DNA from: Streptomyces profundus
Lineage (GTDB): Bacteria; Actinomycetota; Actinomycetes; Streptomycetales; Streptomycetaceae
Reading direction: 5' to 3'
Length of the DNA: 64,000 nucleotides
Assembly (NCBI RefSeq): GCF_020740535.1
Contig: NZ_CP082362.1
Coordinates: 6,011,501-6,075,500, forward strand
Position 1 is the stretch's first letter, and each line of letters starts with the position of its first letter. The notes under the pieces were generated by a model. That model was given only the letters and a program-made list of their open reading frames with translations. It had not been told where the DNA came from and ran no database searches. This document shows, in pieces, positions 33,648 through 42,023 of the stretch. Made by a program: the position numbers and the translations under genes.

Positions 33648-35783
33648 ATGGCAGAGGAGCGCGGCGGGCAGCGGATCGGGAACCGGAACGGAGGCGGTGC
33701 GGCGGTGGGCGGGTGGCGGAACGCGGGCGCGGCGGTGTTGCGTGTCCTGGCGGTATGGGCGGTGGCCACGGTCACCCTGATCGTGCTCGCCCTGCTGCTG
33801 CCGGACTTCCACCTCCAGTCGGCCGACGGCGACAGCCTCACCAGGGTGGGGCTCACGGCCGCGCTGGGCGCCGGGTTCTTCGGCCTGCTGAACGCCCTGG
33901 TGTGGCCGTGGCTGGTGCGCGCGCTGCTGCTGGTGCCCGCCCTCGCGCTCGGCTCCCTGGTGTTCCTGCTCAACGGTTCACTGATGCTGCTGGCGCTCAG
34001 CGCGGTGCCGGGCCGTGGCCAGGCCGGCGCGGGCACCGCCGTGGTGGTCGCCGCCGCCACCTCCGTGACGTCGTCGGCGACCAGCGCCTTCCTGGCCGTC
34101 AGGGATCGGGGCGCGGCCAGTCGCCGGCTGCGCCGGATGGCCGGACTGCGCTCATGGGGCTCCCGGCGTTCCACCCCGAAGCCCCGGAGCCGGGCCGCCG
34201 GCATGGTCATCCTCCAGCTGGACGGCATCGGGCTCGGCGTGCTGCGCGGGGCGATCATCGGTGAGCGTCCCGTGATGCCGACGCTGGCCGGGCTCTGCGC
34301 GCACACCCATCGGCTGACCGGCTGGCGCACCGACTGGTCCAGCCAGACCGGTGCCTCCCAGCTCGGCATCCTGCACGGCAGCAACGAGGACGTGCCGGCG
34401 TTCCGCTGGTACGAGAAGGAGACCGGGCAGGTGCTGGTGAGCAACCGGCCGTCCAGCGCCGCCGAGTTGCAGCGCAGGGCGCAGGCGCGGTCAGGGAGCG
34501 CCGGGCTGCTCGCCGAGGACGGCGCCAGCCGGGGCAACCTCTTCACCGGCGGCGCCGGACAGGCGGCGCTGGTGCTCTCGGTCGCGGCCAGGCGGCGCGC
34601 CGGCCAGCGTTCCAGGGCCGGCTACTTCGCCTACTTCTCCGATCCCGCGCACGCCGCGCGCACCGCGGGATCGTTCGTCGCCGAGCTGGTGCGGGAGGTC
34701 GGCCAGTCGCTCCGCGCCCGGCTCGCCGGGGTGCGGCCCCGGGTGTCGAGGGGCGGTCTCTACCCGCTGATCCGGGCGTTCGCCACGGTGGTGCAGCGGG
34801 ACGTGGTCACGGCCTCGGTGGTGGGCGACATCCTCAACGGGCGTGGCGTGGTCTACGCGGATCTGGTCGCCTACGACGAGGTGGCGCACCACTCGGGCCC
34901 CCACAGCCGGGACACCCGGCAGGTGTTGGCCCGTCTCGACCGCTGCGTGGAGCTGATCACCCAGGCCGTCGACCACGCGCCGCGCCCCTACCACCTGGTG
35001 CTGCTCTCCGACCACGGGCAGAGCCACGGGCCGACGTTCGCCGGCGCGTTCGGGCACGGCCTTGAGGAGCTGGTGCGGATCGGCTGCGGGCAGCCGGTGC
35101 CCAGGATGCCGCGCCGGGAGGAGAGCGGGGCCGAGGCGAGGGGCGCGGCCCGGGTGGCGCTGCACCGTCCGGAGGAGCCGGCCGAGCCGCCGCCCCGGGA
35201 GCGTGACGAGCCCGGCTCCGACACCGCGCCCGTGGTGCTGGCCTCGGGCAACCTGGGCCTGGTGTCCTTTCCCGACCTGCCGGGGCGCGCGGATCGGCAG
35301 GCCATCGACGGTCGCTATCCGGCGCTGCTGCGGACCCTCGCCGAGCATCAGGGCATCGGGTTCCTGCTGGTGTGGGACGCGCTCCACGGCCCGGTGGTGC
35401 TGGGCGCGGGCGAGGCCGAACACCGGCTGGCCAGCGGGGAGATCAAGGGGGCCGACCCGCTCGCGCCGTTCGGCCCCGGGGCGGCGGAGGCGGTGCGGCG
35501 CACCGCCGGGTTCCGGCACTGCGCGGACATCATGGTCAACTCCGCCTACGATCCGGTCGCTGGCACGGTGCACGCCTTCGAGGAGCAGATCGGCTGCCAC
35601 GGCGGCCTCGGCGGCGCGCAGAGCCGGGCGTTCCTGATGTCCCCCCACGCGCTGTCGCCGCCCGCTCGGGACGGCGAGCTGGTCGGCGCCGAGGCGCTGC
35701 ACCGGGTGCTGCGCCGTTGGCTGGACGAGGCGGCCACCGGCCGGCCCGATCCGGCGGGCGCCCCCGCGCGGGCCGCCTCGTAG
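33648..35783 (+). CDS. Fusion: holin-like membrane domain plus alkaline-phosphatase-superfamily hydrolase
   Basis: The 711-residue protein begins with a basic tail and four predicted membrane helices (about residues 28-150) resembling the phage holin 4/Mycobacterium type IV holin fold. Residues 180-680 form an alkaline phosphatase/phosphodiesterase-like domain. It has MVILQLDGIG (metal Asp), WSSQTGAS (candidate nucleophile Thr), AYDEVAHHSGP and LLSDHGQSHG (metal Asp/His) and a final IGCHGGLGG. A membrane-tethered phosphodiesterase or phosphotransferase is likely; which side of the membrane it faces is unclear. A Pro/Glu-rich insert lies at about 490-530. The ribosome site (GGTAAGG) is close to the ATG. 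Confidence 0.8.
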   Translation: MAEERGGQRIGNRNGGGAAVGGWRNAGAAVLRVLAVWAVATVTLIVLALLLPDFHLQSADGDSLTRVGLTAALGAGFFGLLNALVWPWLVRALLLVPALALGSLVFLLNGSLMLLALSAVPGRGQAGAGTAVVVAAATSVTSSATSAFLAVRDRGAASRRLRRMAGLRSWGSRRSTPKPRSRAAGMVILQLDGIGLGVLRGAIIGERPVMPTLAGLCAHTHRLTGWRTDWSSQTGASQLGILHGSNEDVPAFRWYEKETGQVLVSNRPSSAAELQRRAQARSGSAGLLAEDGASRGNLFTGGAGQAALVLSVAARRRAGQRSRAGYFAYFSDPAHAARTAGSFVAELVREVGQSLRARLAGVRPRVSRGGLYPLIRAFATVVQRDVVTASVVGDILNGRGVVYADLVAYDEVAHHSGPHSRDTRQVLARLDRCVELITQAVDHAPRPYHLVLLSDHGQSHGPTFAGAFGHGLEELVRIGCGQPVPRMPRREESGAEARGAARVALHRPEEPAEPPPRERDEPGSDTAPVVLASGNLGLVSFPDLPGRADRQAIDGRYPALLRTLAEHQGIGFLLVWDALHGPVVLGAGEAEHRLASGEIKGADPLAPFGPGAAEAVRRTAGFRHCADIMVNSAYDPVAGTVHAFEEQIGCHGGLGGAQSRAFLMSPHALSPPARDGELVGAEALHRVLRRWLDEAATGRPDPAGAPARAAS

Positions 35784-35852
35784 CGCGGATCGCCCCTGGC
35801 GGGCCTACGCTGGCGGGGAACGTGCTCGGAACGTGAGTGGAGGAGAGCGGCC

Positions 35853-36158
35853 ATGGCACCGAAGCCGTTGAACGAGGTGGAGATCGGCGAGGTCCTCAGC
35901 GGCCTGCCTGGCTGGTCGTTCGGTGACGATCGGCTGGTGCGCGAGTACACCCTGGACGGTCCGCCGGCCGCCGTGGCGATGCTGGTGCATGTGTCGACCA
36001 TCCAGGAGGAGCTCGACCACCACGCCAGCCTGACGGTCACCTACGACCAGCTGGGCGTCTCGGTCAACACCCACAGCGTGGGCGGCAAGGTCACCGAGTT
36101 GGACACCCAACTGGCCACCCGTATCGAGGAGATCGCGCCCGCCCACGGCGCCCGCTGA
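35853..36158 (+). CDS. Pterin-4a-carbinolamine dehydratase-like protein
   Basis: The 101-residue protein matches the length and motif of pterin-4a-carbinolamine dehydratases. The EELDHHASLTVTY segment with catalytic histidines (about 56-57) is followed by VSVNTHSVGGKVTELD, with the third histidine and terminal Asp. The enzyme recycles the pterin cofactor of aromatic amino acid hydroxylases. No hydroxylase is nearby, so a moonlighting or unknown pterin role is possible. GGAGGAGAG precedes the start. Confidence 0.88.
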   Translation: MAPKPLNEVEIGEVLSGLPGWSFGDDRLVREYTLDGPPAAVAMLVHVSTIQEELDHHASLTVTYDQLGVSVNTHSVGGKVTELDTQLATRIEEIAPAHGAR

Positions 36159-36222
36159 CGGCCGCCCGGCGCCGGGAACTAAGCGGTGGAACGGGGGGCG
36201 GGCCCGTCGCATACTGACGCCC

Positions 36223-36993
36223 ATGGCCGACCACCAGTTCGCCGACGCTGATCTCGCCGCGCTCTACGACCGTTTCCACCCCTGGGAGTCCAGGGGCGAC
36301 TCCCCCTTCTATCTGCCGCGTGTGCTGGCGGCGCGCGCGGTGTTGGACATCGGCTGTGGCACGGGGATGCTGCTGCACCGCGCGCGGGACGCCGGACACA
36401 CCGGCCGGCTCTGTGGACTCGACCCGGCCGTGGGGATGTTGGAACAGGCCCGACGGCGCACCGATGTCGAATGGGTCCAGGGCGATCTGGAAACCGTCGA
36501 CTGGCACGGCGAGTTCGACCTGGCGGTGATGACGGGCCACGCCTTCCAGGTGCTGGTGGACGACGAGGAGCTGCGCGCCGCGCTCGCCGCCGTGCGTCAA
36601 CTCCTCACCAGGGACGGCCGGTTCGCCTTCGAGACCCGCAATCCCGCGGTCCGCGTCTGGGAGCGTTGGACGCCCGAGAACGGCGCGTCCACCAGGGCCC
36701 CGGACGGCGCCCTGGTGCGGATGGAGCACCGCGTGCTGAGCCCCGCTCCCGGCGAGGCGCTGGCGGGGACGGTCACCTTCTCCACCACCTTCTCCAGCCC
36801 CGACTGGCCGCGTGACGACGAGAGTTCGAGCACGTTGCGGTTCCTGGACGTGTCCGAGCTCGACGCGTTTCTGGCCGAGGCGGGGCTGGAGGTGGCGGAG
36901 CGGTACGGGGACTGGGACGGCAACCCGTTCGACCCCGAACACAGCCCGGAGATCATCGTCTTCGCCCGCCGGAGCGAACGGGTGGCGCCGTAG
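36223..36993 (+). CDS. Class I SAM-dependent methyltransferase
   Basis: The 256-residue protein has motif I VLDIGCGTGMLLHRA (about residues 44-58), the acidic loop LCGLDPAVGMLEQAR and FDLAVMTGHAFQVL. The rest is a beta-rich cap of Methyltransf_25 type. No substrate can be named. It lies in a run of unrelated plus-strand genes and ends ten bases before the stop of the convergent fasciclin gene. Confidence 0.88.
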   Translation: MADHQFADADLAALYDRFHPWESRGDSPFYLPRVLAARAVLDIGCGTGMLLHRARDAGHTGRLCGLDPAVGMLEQARRRTDVEWVQGDLETVDWHGEFDLAVMTGHAFQVLVDDEELRAALAAVRQLLTRDGRFAFETRNPAVRVWERWTPENGASTRAPDGALVRMEHRVLSPAPGEALAGTVTFSTTFSSPDWPRDDESSSTLRFLDVSELDAFLAEAGLEVAERYGDWDGNPFDPEHSPEIIVFARRSERVAP

Positions 36994-37003
36994 CCCTGAC
37001 GCG

Positions 37004-37690
37004 TCAGCCCTGCGGCATCAGCACCCCGTCGATGAGATAGACCGTGGCATTGGCGGTCTGCACGTTGCCGCAGACCACGGACGCCTCGTTGACCTGCCAG
37101 GACTCGCCCTCGCCCGAGACCGTCACGGTCTCGCCCTGGAGGGTCTCGAAGGAGCCCTGGGTCAGGTCCTCGGGCGCCAGCCGCTCGCCCACCACGTGGT
37201 AGGTGAGGACGCCGCCCAGCGCGTCGGGGTCGGCCAGCAGCCCGTTGAGGTCCTCCTCGGGAATCTCGGCGAACGCCGCGTTCACCGGGGCGAACACCGT
37301 CAGGTTCTCCGTGGAGTTGAGGGTGTCGCCGAGGCCGGCCGCCTCCACCGCGCTCACCAGTGTGGAGAGTTCGGGGTTGTTGCTGGCGGCGGTGGCCACC
37401 GGGTCCTGGGCCATGCCGTCGAAGCTGCCGGCCCCGTCCGAGGGAACGGCGGCGCAGGCGGGGCCGAACGGCTCGGCGGCCATGTCGCCCGAGGCGTCCT
37501 CCTCCGGCGGCGCCTCGTCCGTGCCGCCGTCCTCGTCGGCGGCGCCGTCGTCGCTTCCCGAGCTCTCCGAGCTCTCGTTCTGGTCGTCCGAGTCGTCGTC
37601 GGAGGAACAGGCCGCCAGGCTCAGCGGCAGCGCGGCGGCTGCCACCACGGCGACGGCGGTTCGGCGGGCTCGGTTCATGGTGATACGCAT
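37004..37690 (-). CDS. Fasciclin-domain lipoprotein (MPT70/MPT83-like)
   Basis: The 228-residue protein has a lipoprotein signal with lipobox LAAC (Cys about 28), a Ser/Asp/Glu-rich tether (30-72) and one fasciclin (FAS1) domain (about 85-228) with LSTLVSAVEAAGLGDTLN, NLTVFAPVNAAFAEIP and VLTYHVVGERL. GGGAG nine bases upstream supports ATG 37690. FAS1 lipoproteins act in surface adhesion; the mycobacterial homologues MPT70/MPT83 are SigK targets. It is the distal gene of the sigK locus here and has its own SigK-like promoter candidate. Confidence 0.9.
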   Translation of the reverse strand: MRITMNRARRTAVAVVAAAALPLSLAACSSDDDSDDQNESSESSGSDDGAADEDGGTDEAPPEEDASGDMAAEPFGPACAAVPSDGAGSFDGMAQDPVATAASNNPELSTLVSAVEAAGLGDTLNSTENLTVFAPVNAAFAEIPEEDLNGLLADPDALGGVLTYHVVGERLAPEDLTQGSFETLQGETVTVSGEGESWQVNEASVVCGNVQTANATVYLIDGVLMPQG

Positions 37691-37712
37691 GAGATACAAC
37701 TCCCTTGTGATG

Positions 37713-37739
37713 TAACGAAAATGATGTTCAGTCAGATGG
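37713..37739 (-). promoter_or_regulatory. Candidate ECF (SigK-like) promoter of the fasciclin gene
   Basis: On the minus strand CCATCT (37739-37734) is followed after 15 bases by TCGTTA (37718-37713), in the 64-bp gap upstream of the start codon. It is a degraded version of the two better matches before sigK and the oxidoreductase. Confidence 0.4.
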
Positions 37740-37754
37740 TTCGGTCCGGCCGGC

Positions 37755-39323
37755 TCAGTCCACCCGCACCACCACCGAGTGGCGTCCGGTGGCGCCGTCG
37801 GGCACGGTGCCCTGCCGGTCGGCGGTCTGGGTCGCCCCCTCGCGATCGGTGGCGCGCACCTCGATGCGGTGCGAGCCCGCCTCCGGGGTCCAGCGCCAGT
37901 GCCACTGGCGCCAGGTGTCGACGGAGTCCTCGTCGGCCAACTCGGCCTCCTCCCAAGGGCCTTCGTCCACCCGCACCTCGACGCGGTCGATGCCGGTGTG
38001 CTGGGCCCAGGCGACGCCGGCCACCGGGACGGTCTCGCCGGCCCGCAGATCGGCGAAGCCCCGGGGGGTGTCGATCCGCGACTGGGTCTTGATCGGCGCC
38101 TCCACCGCCCAGCCGCGCCTGACCCAGTACGGGTCGAAGTCGCCGAAGGTGGTCAGCTCCAACTCCTCCAGCCATTTGCAGGCGGAGACATAGCCATAGA
38201 GCCCGGGCACCACCATCCGGGCCGGATAGCCGTGCTCGAACGGCAGCGGCTCCCCGTTCATCCCGATCGCCAACAGCGCGTCCCGGCCGTCGAACACGGC
38301 GGACAACGGGGTGCCAAGCGTCATGCCGTCCACCGACCTGGCCACCAACTGGTCCGCCTCGCCGCCCTGTTGCGGCGGGCGCACGCCGGCGGCGCGCAGC
38401 AGCTCGGGCAGTGGCACCCCCAGCCAACTGGCGTTGCCCACATAGGGGCCGCCGACCTCGTTGGAGACACAGGTCAGGGTGATCCGCCGCTCCACCAGCT
38501 CATGCGCCAGCAGGTCGGCGAAGCTCAGCGTCACAGGGCGGGAGACCCCACGGCCGTGGATCCGCAGCCGCCAGGTGTCGACATCCACCCGGGGCACCGT
38601 CAGCGCGGTGTCCACCCGGTAGAAGTCGCCATTGGGCGTACGGAACGGGGCGACGCCCGGTATGTCCAGGGCCGCGCCCGGCGGCAGCGGCGGCGCCGGG
38701 GAAGCGGGCGGCGGCAGCCGCAGCGCCTCGCGGGACGCCGCCACCTCGGCGGCGTCGGCGGCGTTGCGCCACCGCGCCAGCAGCCCGGCGCCCGAGGAGG
38801 CCACCGCGACCGCGCCGGCCGCCAGCAGAAAGCGCCGCCGCCCGGCGCCACCGGCCCAGATACCGGGGGACGCGGGGGGCGCCAACGCGCCGACCAGCGC
38901 CCACAGCGTGCCGGCCGCCACCACGGCGCCCAGCAGCGAGGGCAGGAAGTCCCAGCCGCCGGCGTCCGGACGCTCGGCCGCCGCCAGTGCGCCGACCCCG
39001 CCGAACGCCACCGCCACGCCGGCCACCAGCCGCCGCCAGCGGCGTGCCAACACCCCGGCCAGCAGGGCGAGTAGCGCGAGCACAGCGAGGATGCCCAGCC
39101 GCAACACCAGCTTGTCCTGGTCGCCGAAGGTGCGAATCGCCCAGTCCTTCACCGGGGTTGGCGTCCGGTCGATCGCCGCGCCGCCCACCGCCGTGACCGG
39201 CCCGGCCTCGCGCCGCACCGCCACGGCGGCCAGCAGTTCGGCCACCGCCAAGCCGGCCGCCACGGCCAGCAGACCGGCCAGCGCGGCCAACGCCCCTCTC
39301 AGCAACCTGTCTCTGTCCCTCAC
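37755..39323 (-). CDS. Membrane-anchored molybdopterin-dependent oxidoreductase (sulfite oxidase family)
   Basis: The 522-residue protein has four or five N-terminal membrane helices (about residues 8-190), then a periplasmic-type sulfite oxidase-family fold (about 225-400). LTCVSNEVGG carries the molybdenum-ligand cysteine, and GYPARMVVPGLYGY binds the pterin. A C-terminal Mo-co dimerisation domain follows (420-522). It probably reduces or oxidises an extracellular oxyanion or damaged methionine-type substrate. A SigK-like -10 element ends seven bases before the GTG at 39323, suggesting a leaderless transcript. It lies between rskA and the fasciclin gene. Confidence 0.9.
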   Translation of the reverse strand: MRDRDRLLRGALAALAGLLAVAAGLAVAELLAAVAVRREAGPVTAVGGAAIDRTPTPVKDWAIRTFGDQDKLVLRLGILAVLALLALLAGVLARRWRRLVAGVAVAFGGVGALAAAERPDAGGWDFLPSLLGAVVAAGTLWALVGALAPPASPGIWAGGAGRRRFLLAAGAVAVASSGAGLLARWRNAADAAEVAASREALRLPPPASPAPPLPPGAALDIPGVAPFRTPNGDFYRVDTALTVPRVDVDTWRLRIHGRGVSRPVTLSFADLLAHELVERRITLTCVSNEVGGPYVGNASWLGVPLPELLRAAGVRPPQQGGEADQLVARSVDGMTLGTPLSAVFDGRDALLAIGMNGEPLPFEHGYPARMVVPGLYGYVSACKWLEELELTTFGDFDPYWVRRGWAVEAPIKTQSRIDTPRGFADLRAGETVPVAGVAWAQHTGIDRVEVRVDEGPWEEAELADEDSVDTWRQWHWRWTPEAGSHRIEVRATDREGATQTADRQGTVPDGATGRHSVVVRVD

Positions 39324-39330
39324 ACCCCTG

Positions 39331-39357
39331 CTTCGGGCCCCAACGCCCCCCGGATGG
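39331..39357 (-). promoter_or_regulatory. SigK-like promoter of the molybdopterin oxidoreductase
   Basis: On the minus strand CCATCC (39357-39352) is separated by 15 bases from CCGAAG (39336-39331). These are close to the mycobacterial SigK elements CCATCC and CCGAAT. The next bases lead directly into the GTG start at 39323. Confidence 0.6.
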
Positions 39358-39483
39358 GTCGGAGAAGAAGAAATCTCCAGAGAATCCTTCGGAGGGCGTT
39401 CAGAGAGGTCGTTCAGAGAAGTCGTTCAGAGAGGCGAGGCCGTTCGGGGAGGCCGGAGAGGGCGACCCCGCGCTGACCCGGCA

Positions 39484-40221
39484 CTAGCCGGCGAAGGCCA
39501 TCGTGGCCAGCGGCTCCGTGGTCGGCTGCGGTGAGCCGCCGGACGGCTCCACCGTGATGCCCATGCCGCCGGCCCCGTCGACCCGGCCGTCCATCAGCAG
39601 CGCGCTGTCGCCGGCGGCCGGATCCAGCAGGCCCGCCGGGCGCATCGTGCCCGCGTCGTCGAACCACAGCTGGTACACCCGGTCCGCCGGCGGTTCGGGC
39701 AGCCCGGAGGCGAGGAACGCCGCCTGGTCATGGCCGGGGGAGAGGACCACCGTCGCAGTGCCGCCGCCGGGCAACTCGCCCGTGGTGATACGGGCGTCCG
39801 GCGCGGCCAGCACCCGCGTCAACGCGTCGGCGTGCCGCTCGGCGCGCTCCACCCCCTCCCTGGCCCGCTCGGCCTCCTGCCACTGCCACACCGTCGTGCC
39901 GGCCAGGACGGCGGCGGCCAGACAGGCGGCCAGGGCGAACCTGGACATCCTGGGCGTCAGCCGCCGCACCAGGCCGGCCGGCGGCTCCTGCCGCACGGAG
40001 CCGATCCGCCGCAGCACCGTCTCCCGCATCGCCCGCGGCGGCACCCGCGCCGCCGCCACGCCCAACCGCCCCGCCGTCTCGGCGAGTTCGGCGACCTCAT
40101 GGGCGCATGCCTCGCAGCGCCGCAGATGCCGCTCGAACCGGGCCCGCTCCTCGTCGGAGACGGCGTTGAGCGCGTAGGCGCCGCTCAGCGTGTGCGACTC
40201 GGCCTCGTATCGCTCGCTCAT
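39484..40221 (-). CDS. rskA: Anti-sigma-K factor, RskA family
   Basis: The 245-residue protein has an N-terminal anti-sigma domain with the zinc-binding HLRRCEACAHEV (H-x3-C-x2-C), one membrane helix (FALAACLAAAVLAGTTVW, about residues 105-122) and an extracytoplasmic RskA C-terminal domain ending in MGITVEPSGGSPQPT. It should hold SigK at the membrane until regulated proteolysis. Its ATG overlaps the sigK stop (ATGA), which keeps the two proteins in stoichiometric balance. Confidence 0.92.
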   Translation of the reverse strand: MSERYEAESHTLSGAYALNAVSDEERARFERHLRRCEACAHEVAELAETAGRLGVAAARVPPRAMRETVLRRIGSVRQEPPAGLVRRLTPRMSRFALAACLAAAVLAGTTVWQWQEAERAREGVERAERHADALTRVLAAPDARITTGELPGGGTATVVLSPGHDQAAFLASGLPEPPADRVYQLWFDDAGTMRPAGLLDPAAGDSALLMDGRVDGAGGMGITVEPSGGSPQPTTEPLATMAFAG

Positions 40222-40808
40222 CCGGTCACCCCCAGGCAGTCCCGCAGCCGGATCAGCCCGTCCCGCAGCCTCGTCTTCACCGTACCCAGCGGCAGTGACA
40301 ACAGCTGGGCCACCTCGCGGTAGGTGAGGCCCCGGTAGTAGGCCAGGGTCACCGACTCGCGCTGCCTGGGCGTGAGCGAACCCACGCAGCGCCGCACCTG
40401 CTCCCGTTCCAGCCGGGTCTCGACCTGCTCCGTCACCTCGTCGAACGGGGGCGTCCGGTCCAGCAGCGCGGCGCGCCGCTCGCGGTCGCTGGACGCCTGC
40501 GCCGACCGCACCCGGTCCACCGCGCGGCGGTGCGCCATGGTCATCACCCAGGCCATGGCCGAGCCGCGCTCGGGACGGTAGCGCGCGGCCTGCCGCCAGA
40601 CGTCGAGCAACACCTCCTGCGCCACCTCCTCCGACTGCGCCGGATCCCGCAGCACGCTGCGCACCAGCCCCAGCACGGGCCCGGCGACGGCGTCGTAGAC
40701 GGCGGCGAAGGCGTCGTGGTCGCCCTTGGCGACCTCGGCCAGCAGCGCCCCCAGATCCGGCACGGCCGCCCGCGCCGGGGCCACCGTCCGGGCCGGCTTC
40801 CTCACCAC
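40218..40808 (-). CDS. sigK: ECF RNA polymerase sigma factor SigK
   Basis: The 196-residue protein has sigma region 2 (DAFAAVYDAVAGPVLGLVRSVLRD, SEEVAQEVLLDVWRQA) and region 4 (LTPRQRESVTLAYYRGLTYREVAQLLSLPLGTVKTRLRDGLIRLRDCL). GTG 40808 is chosen for GGAGG six bases upstream; GTG 40805 is an alternative, and the frame extends to 40937 with poor composition. A 22-codon upstream frame ends across this start. The rskA partner and adjacent fasciclin gene identify it as the SigK group. Confidence 0.88.
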   Translation of the reverse strand: MVRKPARTVAPARAAVPDLGALLAEVAKGDHDAFAAVYDAVAGPVLGLVRSVLRDPAQSEEVAQEVLLDVWRQAARYRPERGSAMAWVMTMAHRRAVDRVRSAQASSDRERRAALLDRTPPFDEVTEQVETRLEREQVRRCVGSLTPRQRESVTLAYYRGLTYREVAQLLSLPLGTVKTRLRDGLIRLRDCLGVTG

Positions 40809-40870
40809 GAGGCACCTCCGCGCCGCCGACACGGCGTCCCGGTGGACGGACTGCTCGGGGGTGATGTCAT
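40802..40870 (-). CDS. 22-codon upstream open frame in the sigK leader
   Basis: ATG 40870 is preceded at four bases by GGAGG and starts a 22-residue frame beginning MTSPPSS and ending GGASW. Its TGA (40804-40802) overlaps the GTG codons that start sigK. It is therefore placed to couple or gate sigK translation. The peptide has no recognisable domain; coding is inferred only from the ribosome site and the overlap. Confidence 0.5.
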   Translation of the reverse strand: MTSPPSSPSTGTPCRRRGGASW

Positions 40871-40905
40871 GGTTCCTCCGTGGTGGACTGACCGGCTCGC
40901 TTCCC

Positions 40906-40932
40906 ATTCGTCGCCGCGCCGGCCACGGATGG
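40906..40932 (-). promoter_or_regulatory. SigK-like promoter of sigK (autoregulation)
   Basis: On the minus strand CCATCC (40932-40927) is followed after 15 bases by ACGAAT (40911-40906), one base from the mycobacterial SigK -10 CCGAAT. It would start transcription about 30 bases before the upstream frame. Confidence 0.65.
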
Positions 40933-40984
40933 GTCAACGAGTCGAAGCGCTTCCGGCTTCGGCCCGCGCGGCTCCGGATACGCC

Positions 40985-41019
40985 ACCGGGCCGTCTCCGC
41001 TGACGGGAGGCGGCCCGGT
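40985..41019 (-). terminator. Hairpin terminator after the aldo/keto reductase gene
   Basis: ACCGGGCCG (40985-40993) pairs with CGGCCCGGT (41011-41019). It is extended by a wobble pair and four more pairs around a seven-base loop, 15 bases beyond the minus-strand stop. Confidence 0.7.
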
Positions 41020-41033
41020 CAAGGGAGGTTCGC

Positions 41034-41867
41034 TCAGATCCAGTTGGCCTCGTCCGGGTCGGCGCCCACCCGGTTCGGGGTGTCGAGCGCGGCGATCGCG
41101 ACGAGGTCCTCGTCGTCCAACGAGAAGCCGAACACGTCGAAGTTCTCGGTGATCCGCGCCGGGGTGACGGACTTGGGGATCACCACGTTGTCCAGCTGGA
41201 GATGCCAGCGCAGCACCACCTGGGCGGGGGTGCGCCCGTGCTTGGCCGCGATCCTGGCCAGCTCGGGCTCGTCCAGGAGGCCCTTGCCCGAGCCCAGCGG
41301 GGACCACGCCTCGGTGGCGATGCCGTGCTCCGCGTGGAAGGCGCGGGACTCGGCCTGCTGGAAGTTGGGGTGCAGCTCGATCTGGTTGAGCGCGGGCACG
41401 ATGTCCGTCTCGTCCAGCAGCCGGCGCAGATGCTTGGGCTTGAAGTTGGAGACGCCGACCGCGCGGGCCCGGCCGTCGGCCAGGATCTGCTCCAGCGCCT
41501 TCCAGCTCTCGACGTAGTTGTCGTGGGCGGGGGCCGGCCAGTGGATCAGATAGAGGTCGACATAGTCGAGCCCCAGCTTGCCGAGCGAGCGGTCGAAGGC
41601 GGCGAGCGCCTTGTCGTGGCCGTGGTCGGTGTTCCACAGCTTGGTGGTGACGAACAGCTCCTCACGCGGCAGTCCTGAGGACGCCAGCGCCCGGCCGGTG
41701 CCCTCCTCGTTGCCGTATATGGCGGCGGTGTCGATGCTTCGGTACCCGGCGGCGAGGGCCTGACCGACCGCGATCTCGGCCTGGTCGTCCGGAACCTGCC
41801 AGACGCCGAAACCGAGCTGCGGCATCTGCACGCCATTGTTCAGAGTGACTTGGGGGACGCTACTCAC
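41034..41867 (-). CDS. Aldo/keto reductase
   Basis: The 277-residue protein is an AKR5-type 2,5-diketo-gluconate reductase-like enzyme. It has GYRSIDTAAIYGNEEGTG (catalytic Asp and Tyr), LFVTTKLWNTDH (Lys), YLIHWP (His) and the NADPH site IPKSVTPARITEN. It reduces aldehydes or ketones with NADPH in the cytosol. It has its own terminator and is not coupled to neighbours. The 156-bp region before it separates it from fdhD. Confidence 0.93.
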   Translation of the reverse strand: MSSVPQVTLNNGVQMPQLGFGVWQVPDDQAEIAVGQALAAGYRSIDTAAIYGNEEGTGRALASSGLPREELFVTTKLWNTDHGHDKALAAFDRSLGKLGLDYVDLYLIHWPAPAHDNYVESWKALEQILADGRARAVGVSNFKPKHLRRLLDETDIVPALNQIELHPNFQQAESRAFHAEHGIATEAWSPLGSGKGLLDEPELARIAAKHGRTPAQVVLRWHLQLDNVVIPKSVTPARITENFDVFGFSLDDEDLVAIAALDTPNRVGADPDEANWI

Positions 41868-42023
41868 GTGCTGTTTGGTCCTTTTCTGATCGCCCAGGAT
41901 CGTTTAGCGGTGGTTCTGCGCATTCTGTCTTCATATTCCACGATGGGTCGCACCCATGCCTGGACGTCCGGTGCGATCCACCGCCGGGCAGGGAGGCCCC
42001 TTGACCGAACACCTGGACGACGC

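Noticed and set aside
33648..34150. Phage lysis gene or prophage remnant
   Set aside because: The holin-like helices are in frame with a large phosphatase-type domain, and no other phage gene is nearby.
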